64,000 nucleotides of DNA from Thozetella sp. PMI_491 (taxonomy: Eukaryota > Ascomycota > Sordariomycetes > Chaetosphaeriales > Chaetosphaeriaceae). The DNA lies in NCBI GenBank assembly GCA_021432635.1, contig MU270019.1, positions 1,113,672-1,177,671 on the forward strand, in the 5' to 3' direction. Made by a program: the position numbers and the translations under genes. Positions 9,045 to 21,759 of this stretch are shown one piece after another. Within the stretch, counting starts at the first letter, position 1; each line of letters starts with the position of its first letter. The notes beneath the pieces were generated by a model. That model saw only the letters and a program-made list of their open reading frames with translations, made no database searches and was not told the origin of the DNA.

Positions 9045-12000
9045 CACCACGGGACCCCGCACCCTAACCAGCGCCCTAACCACCGCTACCGGCTGGGCGG
9101 GCCCCGGTCCGTGCCCTGGAGTCGAACCCCCCCCGGTCGCCCGCCTGTGGCGCTCTGGCTTCCTTGCATGCCGACTAACTAGGGGCCCCCTAGGACAAAA
9201 AACAAGTATACACAGCAGCCGTAGCCTGGTGGGAGGGTGGCGGGAGCTAAGCGCTGGGTCCCGACTCGCATTTGCTTTTTCTTTCATTTCGCCACGAGAT
9301 TACCGCCTATCCAACGTCGTCAGGGCATACAGCGGAACTAGGCTGCTCCGTACGCCGGAACCTAGGCGCTGGCAAGCATACCGTCCAAAAAGAGATGCCA
9401 TCAGAGAGGGTGTGCAGAGGCGATCCGAATGCGCATGCTGGCTGCTTTCCCGCTGGTTCCAGAAAGGATGGGACCACCTGAAGCTCCAAGGTCAACAGAC
9501 AGGCGTCGGCGACGCCGAGGGCCATAGACACCTGATCGCGCGCCATGCGCTCGTTATGCAGCGACTGGACGACGAGGGGCGTCTCTAGGTTGCCTGCCAC
9601 CTTGCTCACTGATGGCCGAAGATGGGACGATGGCCGTCATGCGCGCTGCTTTGACCGCCCCGTCTTGCGCAACTCTTCGTTCGAGAAGGCCCAGGACCCA
9701 TTCTAGAGCCACTCTTGGTTCTCTATTTGGGCCAGTTCGCAGCAGGCATGCTGGCGACCAAAACCAGAATACGCTGCAACCAGGATGGCATCAGGAGGGG
9801 TTGGCAAGCATCTTACATCCTAACCATGGGGCAAAAAAGTTGTAGTTCCCTTGTCAGGAGAGCGGCCGTGCGCGACCCAGTTCTCCCTGACCTTGGCCAG
9901 TGGAGGCCGGCGTCACGAGGTACGTCAACTCGATCGTAATGGAGGCATTGCTAGTTCTGGTGCGTTGTGTACTATGTGTTCTACCTTTGCCGAGACGCAG
10001 AGCCTCATGCTGCTACCAGGTAGGTGCAGGGGCGCACCATACTAAGCCCAGGGATCTCCCTGGCACTAGCGCAAGTTCGAAGCGGGCAGTGGGTTGCGAG
10101 CTGATGCAGACAGGTGCCAGCGTGGGGCCTTCGCAAAGATCAGATGAAGCCTCGTCCTCGCCCAGTAGTGAGGTTCATCGACGTCGAGGTTGGAGGTAGT
10201 TGGAAGCGACGAACCCCCTTCCCCTTCGGCTATTGGGATGGCTGGCGCCTTTGGTAACGACGCCTAGAATCCCGGGTTGGCCCGGCCCCTAATTTTGGCG
10301 ATGTGAGATGTCCGACTGGGGGGCTCGTCGAGGGACCTGAGCGATCATTCGCTTGTCCCGGTCACGTAGACTCGATGGGGACCAGCAAGGGGCAGCAGGC
10401 CGAAAGAGCCTTCGACTCGCGTTGCCCAAGAGCAGACAGGCCAGAGGCCTGGATAGCGGCAAGTGTCATCTGGAGTTCCGGACGACGATCATCAGCTGCA
10501 AATCCCGAGATCATGTCATGCGTCGGCATCAAGGGTCAGCTAAAGCGCCACTGGGAAGGGAGGGGTTGCCCCTCTCCAGGAGCCAACAGTCTTGCTGAGA
10601 CAGTTCTCTCCCATGCTGGTCTGTCTAGTCGTCCCCCGTCGCACCCCCGGCCGACGGCGCCGTGGTTCACCACAGGTGTCAACGCGGGCAGCCGCCTTGC
10701 CGATATTGCTATAGGAGTATGCCCGTCCATATCAGCCCTAGGCGATAGGCGACTACTAGGAGGATGGGGTTCGTGGAGGGGTAGGAACATCTCTGTGGGC
10801 AACAATAAGAACGCTCAAAGGGGTATTATAGCGGTCATCCATGTCCCGCTTGGACCAGCACCAGCGATCCGTGGTGCCGCGTATCACCGCTTAAGATCGT
10901 CTTTGAGGGGGTGGCGACGAGCAGGAAGACCCCCATATGATTCTGATAGCGTAATCACAGATCACTCATCTATTTGCAGCCACGGCTTGGAGCGTTGGCG
11001 GGAAGGGGGAAGCCAAAACGTCCAGGTGAGCAGCCGGCCGGGCCATCGTTTTGTTCCGTTTTCTCAGACAACAGTCGCCGGCTCGCAACATCGAGGGTGT
11101 CTGGGGAGAGCTCCATATCAAAATCTCACATATGGCGGTGAGAGGGGCCAGACCATATGCTAAACATGTAGGGGAGCCGATCGAGGCCTCGCGTACGTGG
11201 CCGACCCCGCGAAAAAAAGGCGGGCGCTCCAGACTGCGAAGGTTTGTTTTTGAGACGGAGGAGAGACGAGACATTGTTTTGGTGATCGTGGTTTCGATGC
11301 CTAGGTGTTTAGTCCCTTGCTGTGCCCCGCTTGTTTTGTGTCTCGGATAGCTGTTCTGTTTGGGCGTTTCCCTATTGCGGGCGGCAAAGATGGCTATTCT
11401 TGGAACCGACTGCGAGCATGAATAAAACAGAGAGGAGAGGCCCGACGCGCCGCTAAAGAGGGCCGTCACGAGCGCGCCCGCCATCGTGGCAGCGGGAGGA
11501 TGTGTCTTTGCCGCAGGCGCCGCAGCAACGGGGAAAAGAAGCGAGCGAGCAGTGGCCACCGCTCGAGGGTTGCCGAGGGCCGATAAGGTTGGCCTGCATT
11601 AGCCCCATCCTTCGACCCCGTCGCTTGGGAGCGCGGTCGGACGGTGGGTGGCAGGAGGAGCGCCACCAACTGCTCACATTGTACTGGCACGCGGCGCGCG
11701 CCCCATTCGCAGATGTTTCGAGCAATGTTTCTCGGGATCCCATGGCGTGTAGACTGGCCCCTGGGCTCGCTGGGGCCCTGGCCGCCCCCGTCTCTCTTTC
11801 CGCCGGGTGGCCGTGGGCTAACGAGGGCACTAGCGATTCCCACCCAGTCTCAGTTCGCGTGGACGTTGCCTTTTCCAGGCACTGGCAGCGGATGTGGATA
11901 CCGTGGATGCCCCCGAAAAAGCTCGCTAGACGGTACGAGAAGAGACGACGTTAAAGCTGGGGCCGCAGTGCAGGCTTGGCGTCCCTGTGTGGTGAGCGGT

Positions 12001-14559
12001 GGTGGGCAGATAGTGCCCTAATGCGGCAAGGCTTGATACAGAGGTGAGATTGCGCCAACTCTTTAGCGAGTTTTAAGGATGCTCAGCCCAGGGCCGGAAA
12101 CGCTAGAAGCCTTGCAGCAGGGGCCACGCCCGCTCCGGCACCCTTGCAGGTCAGCGGATTACACATCAAAAATTGAGTGCGCTTCTTGACAAGCTCAGCT
12201 TTCCCTCGCAAAACGGGACGGCAGGAGGCCAGGACGGCCAGGAAGGCCAAGCAGAACGCTCCAGCTAGAGAATAAACCCGACTATTTTCTCCGGCCCAAA
12301 AGATGGAGCCCCGATGCTTGGGGCAGTTTGGGCACTTCGAATTGGGAGAGCCCCGGGCCGCTCCTGCCTGCAAACCTGAGAATGGGTTTCTAGTTTCCAC
12401 CCCTCGGTTTGGACGGGTGGACCGCCTCCAGCACCAAAAAAAAAAAAAGGGACGGAGGCGGTCGGGGAGGGAAAGCTTGTGTTCTCTTGTTTATTTCATT
12501 TTCCGCCTCACTGTGGCCATTCTATTCCCGCGGGCGAAAGAGAAGGTTGCGACGAGAGACTGCAAACGGGTTTTCGTCGAGGCTTGCGAATGACATCACC
12601 GAGCGACCGTCCCATTTTCCGGAGGTCGTACTGCCAGTCTGGCGGTCCAAAATCTGAAGTAAAATGCTAGTCTCAAGCAGGAGCAAGGAAACGAGCTCAT
12701 GTTTCAATGCATCCTGAGATCGAGCTCGCGTGCGGATTGGCTGACGTTGTTGAATCGAAGCGACAAAAACGGCAAGCCAGCCCTTGTTCTGCTTTTGACG
12801 GTGGGTCCTGCTCAGATCAGGGACCCCCTGCAAGCCCACAGAGCCTCAGAATGAGGGGCACCGGCCAATCAGTGATCCGATGCAGGAGCAAGCGCGCCTC
12901 TGTAACACTTTAGGACCCCGCATCAAACGTCAAACTTGACAGACACAGACAGGCTTTTTTTCGTCGGGCTTATGAAGCTGTACAGGAAGTGCACCCAAGA
13001 GCGCCGGCCAGGCCACACGCACAGCCCTGCCTCTACTTCGAAACTACGTTTGGGTACGCGGCCACCGGTCTCCTCTTGGCTGCGACCCGCGCGCCGCAGC
13101 TGGGAATACGAAGGGTAGTTTTGCGATACGACAAGTAGCTCTCACGTACTGCCGTGGTTCCTCTGCAGCACACCCGCCCCAACCCTCGCTGCCGTCTCCT
13201 CCTCCTCTTCCCCTCCCCTCCCTCTGGGGTCGATGTCTCGACCGAGCGAGCCGACCAGCTGCAGCACGCCTCGCCCTCTCGATCGCCTACTGACTGCCCC
13301 TCACCGCTGCCCAGCGGCACCCATTACCCCTTCTGTCGCAGCGTTGGGTTGCCCCTCCTAGAGAAACAGGCTGGCCGGCCCTCCAGAGGGACCCACCCAC
13401 AAAACAATGATGGCGACATCGCCGCCGGGAGATGTTGGGAACAAAACAGCCTCGGCCGCTCGTTTGCCTGTCGAGGAAACCCTCCAAGGCCCGGCGCTTC
13501 GTGAGGCCACCTGGGCCCTGCGGGCCGTGGACCAGAATAGCCACGTCCTTCCCTCTCCGTCTCTCTCTTCTCACACCCCCCTCCCCAGACAAGCTCTCCG
13601 TCTCCTTGCTCTTTGCCGCCCGTTGGATAGCCGGGCCTCCCGGTAGGTAGGGGGATCCTGTTCTCCGCCGTCGTGTACCTGATCTGAACGCACGAGTCGC
13701 TGCCAAGGGCCGTATCGTCTTCGTGGTTTCGTTCTGCCCCCCTTCGTCGAACCCGGCATGACTCGTCCCAGGCCCATTCGTCCATACTCCTTCCCAACCG
13801 GGCGTGTTGACCCTGGATAGCGACCGGGGCCTGAGGATGACTGACGCCAGATTCGACTAGCGCACGTCCGTTCTCCGAACGTCCCAGAGACTCGAGTATG
13901 CAAGGGTCCGGATCAGGCCCTATCCATGACGCCCTGGGCGACGGATGCCGCCTGGATGGGGAGGGAGGTTGGCTCGCAAGTCTGGGGCCGTCTCTGCTTC
14001 GCGTCTCTCGCCTATTGCAGGGCTGGCTACCTGTTCACACACCCTTCCGCTTCTGCCTTCTCTCTCCTCCCACCTCAACCTCTTCGTGCGGATTGCAATG
14101 CAGACGCAATGTAGTTGTTCTGTCCGTGCTATACGCCGTCCAAAACATCGTAGTTGATGAAGTGTGCTGCAAGTGCAGGCTGGCTATGGTTCGTGTGTGT
14201 GTTTTTTTTTTTTCCTTCGAAGAAAGGGGACCCGCCTTAGAGCGAGCTCCCAAAAGATCCCCCCCTCCTGCTCCCTCTCCCGAATCCATCTGTACTTGGG
14301 GCCGTGTTAAACGAAACCCTTGCGTACCACCCTACACCACACCCTACCCTGTCGGGTCCCGACCCCCGTCACCACGGTTTCCCAGAGGGTCTGTAACAGG
14401 GCTAGAGGGTGCGGTCTAGCTCCGTGAACCCCCCTGGTCCATGGCCACCTGGAAGGGGATGTGGACTCTGCCCGAGCATCATGCACCTTAACATGGGCGT
14501 CCTAATGCAATAGCGCTGCATTATTATCCTCGACCTCCCGCTCCCGGGCTCGAGATCTC

Positions 14560-15099
14560 TTTCTTCTTGTTTCCTTCTTTTACCACCAACCTAGGTTCTC
14601 ACCAGAGTATCGCTCCTGCCACGACGCTGTTGCGTGTGTGTCCCTTTCTTTTCTCTTTCTCTTATCGCAGCTGACGTTGTCACTCTTTTTGATCAACCAA
14701 CTAGCTTAGCTGCCCACATTCTTTTGGAGAGAATCTTTCACTTTGACGACGGTATAATCTGGTTTATTATACTCAAGACTTCACTTCCAACACCCACCCC
14801 TTTTACCAAAACAAAACAAACTTTTTAGCTTCGTCTTCGATCTCGACACCATTGATCAAGCAGCCATTCTTTGAAGGACGCCCAAGTTCCCGCCAGCGAT
14901 ACCTCCCAAAGTCTAGCCCTCGAGACCAGACGAATATTCGATTCTCCGGCAGCAAGTTCTGCCCGTTCTTCTTGTGAACACACCAATTTGCAACAACCTT
15001 CGCTTCTTGGACACACCGCCTGGACCGACAGCTCCAGTCGAAACCCTTTCTTTTTGAGACGATATAGTTGGGCAAGGCATTCCTGAAAATCGGACCACC
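14560..15099 (+). promoter_or_regulatory. Pyrimidine-rich leader of the Myb-type gene
   Basis: T/C-rich sequence (for example TTTCTTCTTGTTTCCTTC near 14562) typical of fungal core promoters and 5' UTRs runs up to the start codon. An upstream open frame begins at 14634 (64 codons); if it lies within the mRNA it could act as a uORF. Confidence 0.45.
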
Positions 15100-16324
15100 A
15101 TGTCTCCCACTATGCAGATGACGGCCCCCCCTGCCGTGTACACCCCCACCTCGGATGCCATGGACCGCCACGAGTATGGCGTCACGAAGAACCGGAAGGC
15201 CGCTTCGACCGGTGGCGGTAGGGCTTGGAGCGAGGATGAGGTACGTTGAATTATAAGCTGCATGAGAGGGAGGAATACGATGGCTTGCTCGGAGGACGGT
15301 AGAGGGCTTTCATGAGAACAAGTTGGTGCTAACCTCGGGGTTCCACCGCGTTTAGGAAGTGTATCTTCTGCAGACTCGCCTCCAAAAGATGCCCTACAAG
15401 CACATTGCTGCCCACCTGAAGAAGACAGAGCTCGCCTGCCGGCTGCACTACCACCAGCTCAGCCACGGCAGCAACCGACGCAAGCGCACGACCTCGGTCT
15501 CCTCCGGCTCTTCTACCGGCGGACACTCCCCGATCATGCCCGCCTCGGTGCCGTCGCCCATCCATGAGCACGAGGGTCCCACCAGCCGCTCGGTGTCGCC
15601 TCCAGGCTCTGCCGGCTCCTACGGCCCGAACAGCCCCAACGCCATCCACCTTCCCAGCATCATGACGGCCAGCCACGACTCGCCTCGCCTGCCCGCCATC
15701 CTGCCGAAGCCTGCCTCGATGACTCTGGCTCTTGCCGGCGCCACTGGCATGCAGTCTCCTACCGCCGCTCGGGGCTACCCCACTCCTCTCCCGGAGCCTC
15801 ACCCCCATAGCGCGCCCCTGATGGCTTCGGCCAGCTTCCGCTCCGCCGTGACCCCGACCTCGGCGGTCCCGCCCCACTCGGCGCATACCTCCAACGGCGC
15901 AGCGCCCGGCCCCCTGCGGCTCGACTGCTCAGCCCTCCCGCCCATGTGCACCAGCATGAGCAATGCTTCATATACCTCTGCCAGCCACCCCGTCGACATG
16001 GCGCGCCTCAATGCCATCTACTCGGCCCACCGTGCCTCGTTCTGGGCCGCCGTCGCCTCTGACTACGGTGCCGGCGCGAGCCCGCTCGTCCTTGAGCAGG
16101 CCTGGCGTGGCGGCGTCAGCAACGGCGTCAGCAGCATGCCCATGACTGCACAGACCCCGATCACTCCTGTCGGCAGCCCCGACGACCACATCTACGGTGC
16201 TAAGCCGGATAAGACCAGGATCAGCGCCATCCTCGGCATCGACGCCAACCCGCGCAGCCCCAGGGAGCGGGAGATGGTCAGGAGGATGGAGGAGGAGAGG
16301 TGCGCTGTTGGGATCGTCGCCTAA
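15100..16324 (+). CDS. Myb/SANT-like DNA-binding regulator
   Basis: Predicted nuclear regulator of 369 residues in two exons (15100-15240 and 15356-16324; GTACGT..TTTAG). A single Myb-like repeat spans about residues 42-95: GRAWSEDEEVYLLQ..., then MPYKHIAAHL, then CRLHYHQLSHGSNRRKR, with the intron inside the repeat after EDE. The basic tail NRRKR could serve nuclear import. The middle (about 96-255) is Ser/Pro-rich and of low complexity. A conserved-looking block follows (DMARLNAIYSAHRASFWAAV) and then a C-terminal motif (DKTRISAILGIDAN, ending in EREMVRRMEEERC). Start context ACCACCATGT is good. Targets are unknown. A very long gene-free upstream region is often seen for developmental regulators, which fits but does not prove such a role. 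Confidence 0.85.
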
Positions 16325-19055
16325 CCGGCGCGATAGTTGTTGAAGATGATCCAAAGTCGATGGGCGTCACGGATTCTGTGTAGGATTCTCTTTCCCCTTG
16401 GACCACCAGGCAGTGCGAGTTTTTGATTACCCGAAGGACCATTGGTCCGGCCACTCAAGCGCTTCTTTTCTTCTTCCACAAACCCCTTTTTTTGTTTTGG
16501 ATACGGCGGTTTAGTGCTTACCGAGTGCGGCCGGGGGGGTGTCGAGGTGGTGAAAGACCGCGGCTTGAGCTGTCAAGACGCACTTGCATACGCCTGCTCA
16601 ACAACACATATACCCTTGCCTTGGGGGGCTTGATGGATGGATCGGCCAGCTGCTTTTTGTTTCCTTGTTCACGTGTTTTGCCATTCGTCTTTTTTTGTTT
16701 CTGCGTCGGATGGGTCCCCACGGATGGATGAGTGATGATTTCGATGGCATATCTCCTTCACGTATGCTTATACAGAGACGGGTCTTTCCTGGCTCCACAA
16801 GGGTCGGTCCCGTCTCTCACAACCTGCCTTTTCACTTTCGAGGCGAGACGGGACGAACGAATGGAATATGGCTTTGCATCAGACAGGCAGACAGAGAGAG
16901 AAGAGAGAGAGAAGAGGCACATCTATGGGACACCGGTAACGGTACGGGCCCAGAAAACACAGCAGAGAGAAAGAGGGGACAGGAGCCGGGAGGAGGAGGG
17001 GCAGGAGGAGCGCCCAGTGTACAATATAGCTTATCTACCGGAGCTCCACCTTTTGCGTAGAGAGGAACATCCGAAAACTTGCGGTCGCGAGAATCGAACT
17101 CAGACGTTGTCTTCCATCTTGTCCTTCCGATCAAGGCCCAATGCAACGTGTCGATATGACTTAATCCACGTTCAAATCCGAATGTCTGTGCGGCTCCTAT
17201 AGAGCTACTATGTATAGTGACCTGGAGCAGGCTGGGAGGATGGGGAGAGCTGTTAATCGTTCATACGGTGGGCCTTAGTACGGGAGTTAATCCTTCTCCC
17301 CCCACCCCCACCCTCCACCTGCTGTGTAACCCGGCATAAAGCGAGGCTAACAGGCGATGGTGTGGTGTCGCCGTGCCGGGTTGGCGTTGCTGGTGGTGGT
17401 GATGTAGCGCGGTTGGATCTGAATCGCCGGCGAGTGGCCACCCCCAAGGCTGCTGCGGGTAGCTATCCGGAAGCCGGGAAGGATGCTAAGCGATCCCGTC
17501 GCGTGGGTGCATTGCGAGGATTCGGCGGGCGGCGGCGGCGCCTCCGCCGCCCTGGGGCCGGGCCTCTGATGCACATGCCTGGCGCTCGCACTTTGGAGCA
17601 TCGACCGCCGATGGAAGAATGCATTAGCACGTGGCCACGACGGACGCGCCCGACGCATGTATTGGGACACTGGCCACGCAGCGCGGACGACGTTCGTCTC
17701 CGTCCCGCCCAGCTCCGATGTTCGCTGCTCCCCGCTGCGCCGAGGCGGGGCGGATGGTTGGGCCGGATGCCACGCCCGGGTCCTGTCCGGTCCTCTCTGG
17801 CAAGGCCAGCGCAGCAGCAGGCTAGCACGCGCAGTCATGGTGCATATCGAACCCTCCCTCCCGGGCCAGGGCAGGGAACGTGGCGCGAATCCCCGTCGCT
17901 GACCACCATTGACATCATCAGCCTCCCGAGGGTTCCCGGCGCAGCGGGTAGCATCGACGACGCCTAGCGCTCCGGGGCACACACCACCCCCCTCCTCTTC
18001 TTCCTCCTTTCCCGCCGTCTCCTCCTCTACCACCGGCGATGGGACTGAGTCGATGTTGCCTGCAATTGGCGGGGGAGACTGGACCAATGCAGGCCGATGG
18101 GGGTCATTTTGTGGGTTTGCTCGGCTGTGTGTGGACAGGCACGACAAAGCCCGTACAAAAGAATGGAGCACCTGACGGCCCTAAGCTAGTCATAAACTCT
18201 ACTGTCCAATACTCAGGTTCGCCAGGACCTGCCAGGGGCCTCACACTCCATAGCTTCCGGCTTGCTCCATTGGGGGGGTACCCCAGCTCGGGCTAGCATA
18301 GTGCCATATGCTGTTTTTTTTTTTCGCCGGCCCTTTTTTCGTCCCCCCTTCTGCCTCTGTCCCGGTCAGTGTCTCTCCACACGGGGATGACGGGGTCTTG
18401 TCAACGGCCCTGCCCTAGCGTTGCTTAGGAATAAGAGCGCGAGCATTGGTGGTGTGGAGAGCCCGTCAGTCGTCGGTCGTCAGGTCCCAGCTCCAGCTTC
18501 CCAAGCGTCTCGACTTCTCCTACTCCCCTCCTCTCCCCTCCTCGCTCGCTCCTTCTGGTTGTGAAGTATCCGCTCAAGGAGATACCCATAGCGCGTACCA
18601 AGCTGAACCGAAATTGCAGTCTCGGCGCAGAGACTCTTCCTAGGTACTTTCCTATCTAAACGGATAGCTAGCACCGTCGTCGTCACCTTGCATTGTGTAA
18701 ACCAGCACACCCAAACACTCACCACTCAGTCAGGTGGGGACATATTTTCACAGCTTTCCTTAGTCCTTGGACCACCACGCTCGGTCCTGAAATTTATTCC
18801 ATTTCTCACACGACTCTTCTCACTCACGTACATCTCTCTCTTACTCTCCGCCGTTTCCCTCTTTCTGTCTTTCTCACTCGACCCATCTCTCTTTATCTCA
18901 CCCCACCATCCTCTCTCGGGCCAGCTTGTTTCCCTCTCACTCCACTCCCTTCCCTCTCACGTCAACTCTTTCTCTCACCCTGCCTTTCTCGCGGCACTCG
19001 TACTCACACGACACCAACAAATCACAGCTAGTCACCAGGTCTGGAGCCGGTAACC
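16325..19055. other. Intergenic region between Myb gene and dehydratase
   Basis: The first few hundred bases are probably 3' UTR of the Myb gene. Overlapping GC-rich open frames near 17.35-18.17 kb on both strands (274 and 201 codons) have compositions dominated by Arg/Pro/Ser and no domain, and I do not call them genes. From about 18.79 to 19.05 kb the DNA is strongly T/C-rich (TCTCTCTT, CTTTCTCTCACC), as expected for the dehydratase leader. Confidence 0.5.
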
Positions 19056-21030
19056 ATGCCTCCCTATGATTTCATCAAGGACGATGGCGTCCGCAACGAG
19101 CCACAGCGGGATGACTACATCCAGTGGAACGTCCTCCCTCCGGGAGGTCCTCTCAACCGCTGGTCTCAGAACTTGACCCGGGAACATGACTTCCCCGGTG
19201 CCCAGGTAGGTTATTTGTGCCCTTGACACCACGAGGTTCACGGCTCACCACGCTCTTACTTGTTTAGGCTATGCTGTACGCCGCCGGTGTCCCGGATCGG
19301 GACACCATGAAGAACGCGCCCCAGGTCGGCATTGCTACTGTGTGGTGGGAAGGTAACCCCTGCAACACGCACCTGCACGATCTCGGCAAGCTGGTGAAGA
19401 AGGGCGTCGAGAAGGCTGGCTTCTTGGGCTGGCAGTATGGCACCATCGGCGTGTCGGACGGTATCACTATGGGCGCCGAGGGTAAGTTGGACAGGATTTT
19501 GTGGAATGAGTGTGTATACCTTCTCCTGGCAGGGGCTAAAACCACACCCCAGGTATGCGCTTCTCGCTGCAGTCCCGCGAGATCATCGCCGACAGCATCG
19601 AGACCATCACGTGCGCACAGCACCATGACGCCAACATCAGCATCCCGGGCTGCGACAAGAATATGCCTGGAGTGGTCATGGCCGCGGCCCGCCACAACCG
19701 GCCCTTCATCATGGTGTACGGCGGTACCATCCTCAAGGGACACTCGGAGCTGTACGGTGGTGACATCAACATCTCGACCTGCTACGAGGCCCGTGGTGCC
19801 TATGGCTACGGTAAGCTGCAGCCCAAGTGTGCCGGCTCGACTGCTTCGGCGTCGGACGTTCTCGACGAGATCGAGCGCCACGCCTGCCCTGGTGCCGGCG
19901 CCTGCGGCGGCATGTACACAGCCAACACCATGTCGACGGCCATCGAGGCCATGGGCCTGACCCTGCCTGGCTCGTCATCCTACCCGGCCACTTCACCCGA
20001 CAAGGCACGCGAGTGCGAGCGTGCCGGAGAGATGATCCGAGTCGTCATGGAGAAGGACATCCGCCCGCGAGACCTCCTCACCCGGCGTGCCTTGGAAAAT
20101 GCTCTCGTCGTCACCGTCATCCTCGGCGGCAGCACCAACGCCGTGCTCCACCTCCTCGCCATCGCCAACTCGGCCGATGTCCCGCTCACCCTCGATGATG
20201 TTGACCGCGCGAGCCAGCGCACCCCGCTGCTGGCTGACCTCGCCCCCAGCGGCAAGTACTACATGGAGGATCTCTACCACATCGGCGGCACCCCTTCGGT
20301 CCTCAAGATGCTCATCGCCAACAACCTGATCGATGGCACTATCCCGACCGTCACTGGCAAGACCCTGGCTGAGAATGTCGCCGACTGGCCGGTCCTGGCC
20401 GAGGGCCAGAAGCTCATCCGTCCGCTTAGCGACCCCATCAAGACGAGCGGTCACCTCCGCATCCTTCGCGGCAACTTGGCCCCCGGCGGCGCGGTGGCCA
20501 AGATCACGGGCAAGGAGGGAGAGAGCTTCACGGGCCGGGTGCGCGTCTTCAATAAAGAGAAGGAGCTGAACGATGCACTGGTCAGCGGTTCCATCACTGC
20601 CAACGACGGCAACCTGGTACTCATCGTGCGGTACGAAGGGCCCAAGGGCGGTCCGGGAATGCCGGAGCAGCTGCGGGCCAGCGCGACTATCATGGGAGCG
20701 GGCCTGACCAACCTAGCGCTGGTAACGGACGGCCGCTACAGCGGCGCAAGCCACGGCTTCATCGTAGGCCACGTCGTTCCCGAGGCGGCCGTGGGCGGAC
20801 CACTGGCCGTGGTGCAGGACGGAGATGTAGTGCGCATCGACGCGGTTAGCAACCGTATGGACGTGGTGGGCATCGACGGCATCGAGGACCTCCAGCAGAT
20901 CGAGGCCGAGCTGGCGCGCCGCATGAAGTCGTGGACCCCGCCGCCAATGCGCCCGCTGCGTGGTGTGCTGGGCAAGTACGCCCGACTGGTTGGCGATGCC
21001 AGCCACGGCGCGGTGACGGATCAGCCTTAG
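19056..21030 (+). CDS. Dihydroxy-acid dehydratase family enzyme (IlvD/Edd)
   Basis: Fe-S dehydratase family: DHAD converts 2,3-dihydroxy acids to 2-keto acids in valine/isoleucine synthesis, and relatives dehydrate sugar acids. Three exons: 19056-19205, 19268-19481, 19553-21030 (613 residues). The three cluster cysteines are present: Cys82 (NPCNTHL), Cys155 (PGCDKNMPG) and Cys239 ([12 protein letters not shown]). [12 protein letters not shown] and the C-terminal [12 protein letters not shown] block with its active-site Ser are intact. The N-terminus [17 protein letters not shown] is acidic and lacks a mitochondrial presequence, unlike the housekeeping Ilv3, so this is probably a cytosolic paralogue. 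The substrate could be branched-chain or a sugar acid. No biosynthetic cluster surrounds it. Confidence 0.92.
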
Positions 21031-21759
21031 ACGGACATCAGGGGACCTTCTTGCAGGGACCGGGCAAGCTAGAGTGGGAATGCAGAGCTTGAGCCCACCA
21101 GCGGCGACGTAGAGGCTGCTCGGAGATTATGGCCTAGGTCCTTCAGCATGGTTACCATGGAGTCGTGGTCGTCGTTAACGAGGGCTGCCGAGAGCGGGGA
21201 GTTACACGTTGCAGCCAAAGAGATGGCAGCATCGTGCGTAAATAGCTGAAGATACCTCGGACTAGGTAGAGACAAATGGCTTGCGCCGGCGAGATGCTTT
21301 AATAAAATTCCTTTCTAGTAGACAGGTGCTTTAGGCAAGCAACGCCATTGCAGTGGATCGTAACTCTCCAAGCATTGCCCCCATCCCCCCTCCTCCACTT
21401 CGGATCCGCGCATCCTTGCCCCTTTCGATCTTCTATAACTGCTATATCACACAGGGGGTGGATGGCACGGACACCAGCAGACCAACACTAGCAGTCATTA
21501 GGCACTTCAGTTGAGCAAACATCGTGACACTCTGTCTATCGGAGCAGCTAGAGTAAAGAGCAAAACACCACTCCCCCACCCCCAGTACCCATGCATAGCC
21601 GTATTGTATCGGTACAACCCGACGATTAGGCAGTTATTATTGACATCCGAAGCTCAACGCCGCAGCTAGCTTCGCTCTGGAAAGTATGGAGACATGAATC
21701 GTTATGTTGCTAGGACGAAGGCCCACGCACGACGTGGCGTGTGTCGATCCTCAGCCGGA
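21031..21759. other. Convergent intergenic region
   Basis: Holds the 3' ends of the dehydratase (+) and the mannosyltransferase (-). I see no gene; AATAAAA at about 21301 could serve as a poly(A) signal for the + transcript. Confidence 0.5.

Larger units (their letters stand above)
6916..15099. other. 8.2 kb stretch without a convincing gene
   Basis: Both strands carry many open frames, but they are GC-driven, overlap in several frames and show no domain, splice-joined extension or hydrophobic pattern. Content seen: short simple repeats, a run of 13 A at 12436-12448, and CT-rich tracts from about 13.1 kb onward. The distal end (14.5-15.1 kb) is probably the 5' leader of the Myb gene. The rest may be extended regulatory DNA, non-coding RNA or decayed sequence; the sequence alone does not decide. 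Confidence 0.5.

Noticed and set aside
10303-11163. 286-codon open frame on the plus strand
   Set aside because: Arg/Gly/Ser-rich composition, overlapping open frames on the other strand, no domain or splice extension; GC-driven chance frame.
17086-17165. tRNA-like B-box (GAGTTCGATTC on the minus strand)
   Set aside because: No matching acceptor stem, D arm or A box could be found; the T-stem pairs only partly.
17347-18171. 274-codon minus-strand frame overlapping a 201-codon plus-strand frame
   Set aside because: Both are low-complexity and mutually exclusive, with no recognisable motif.
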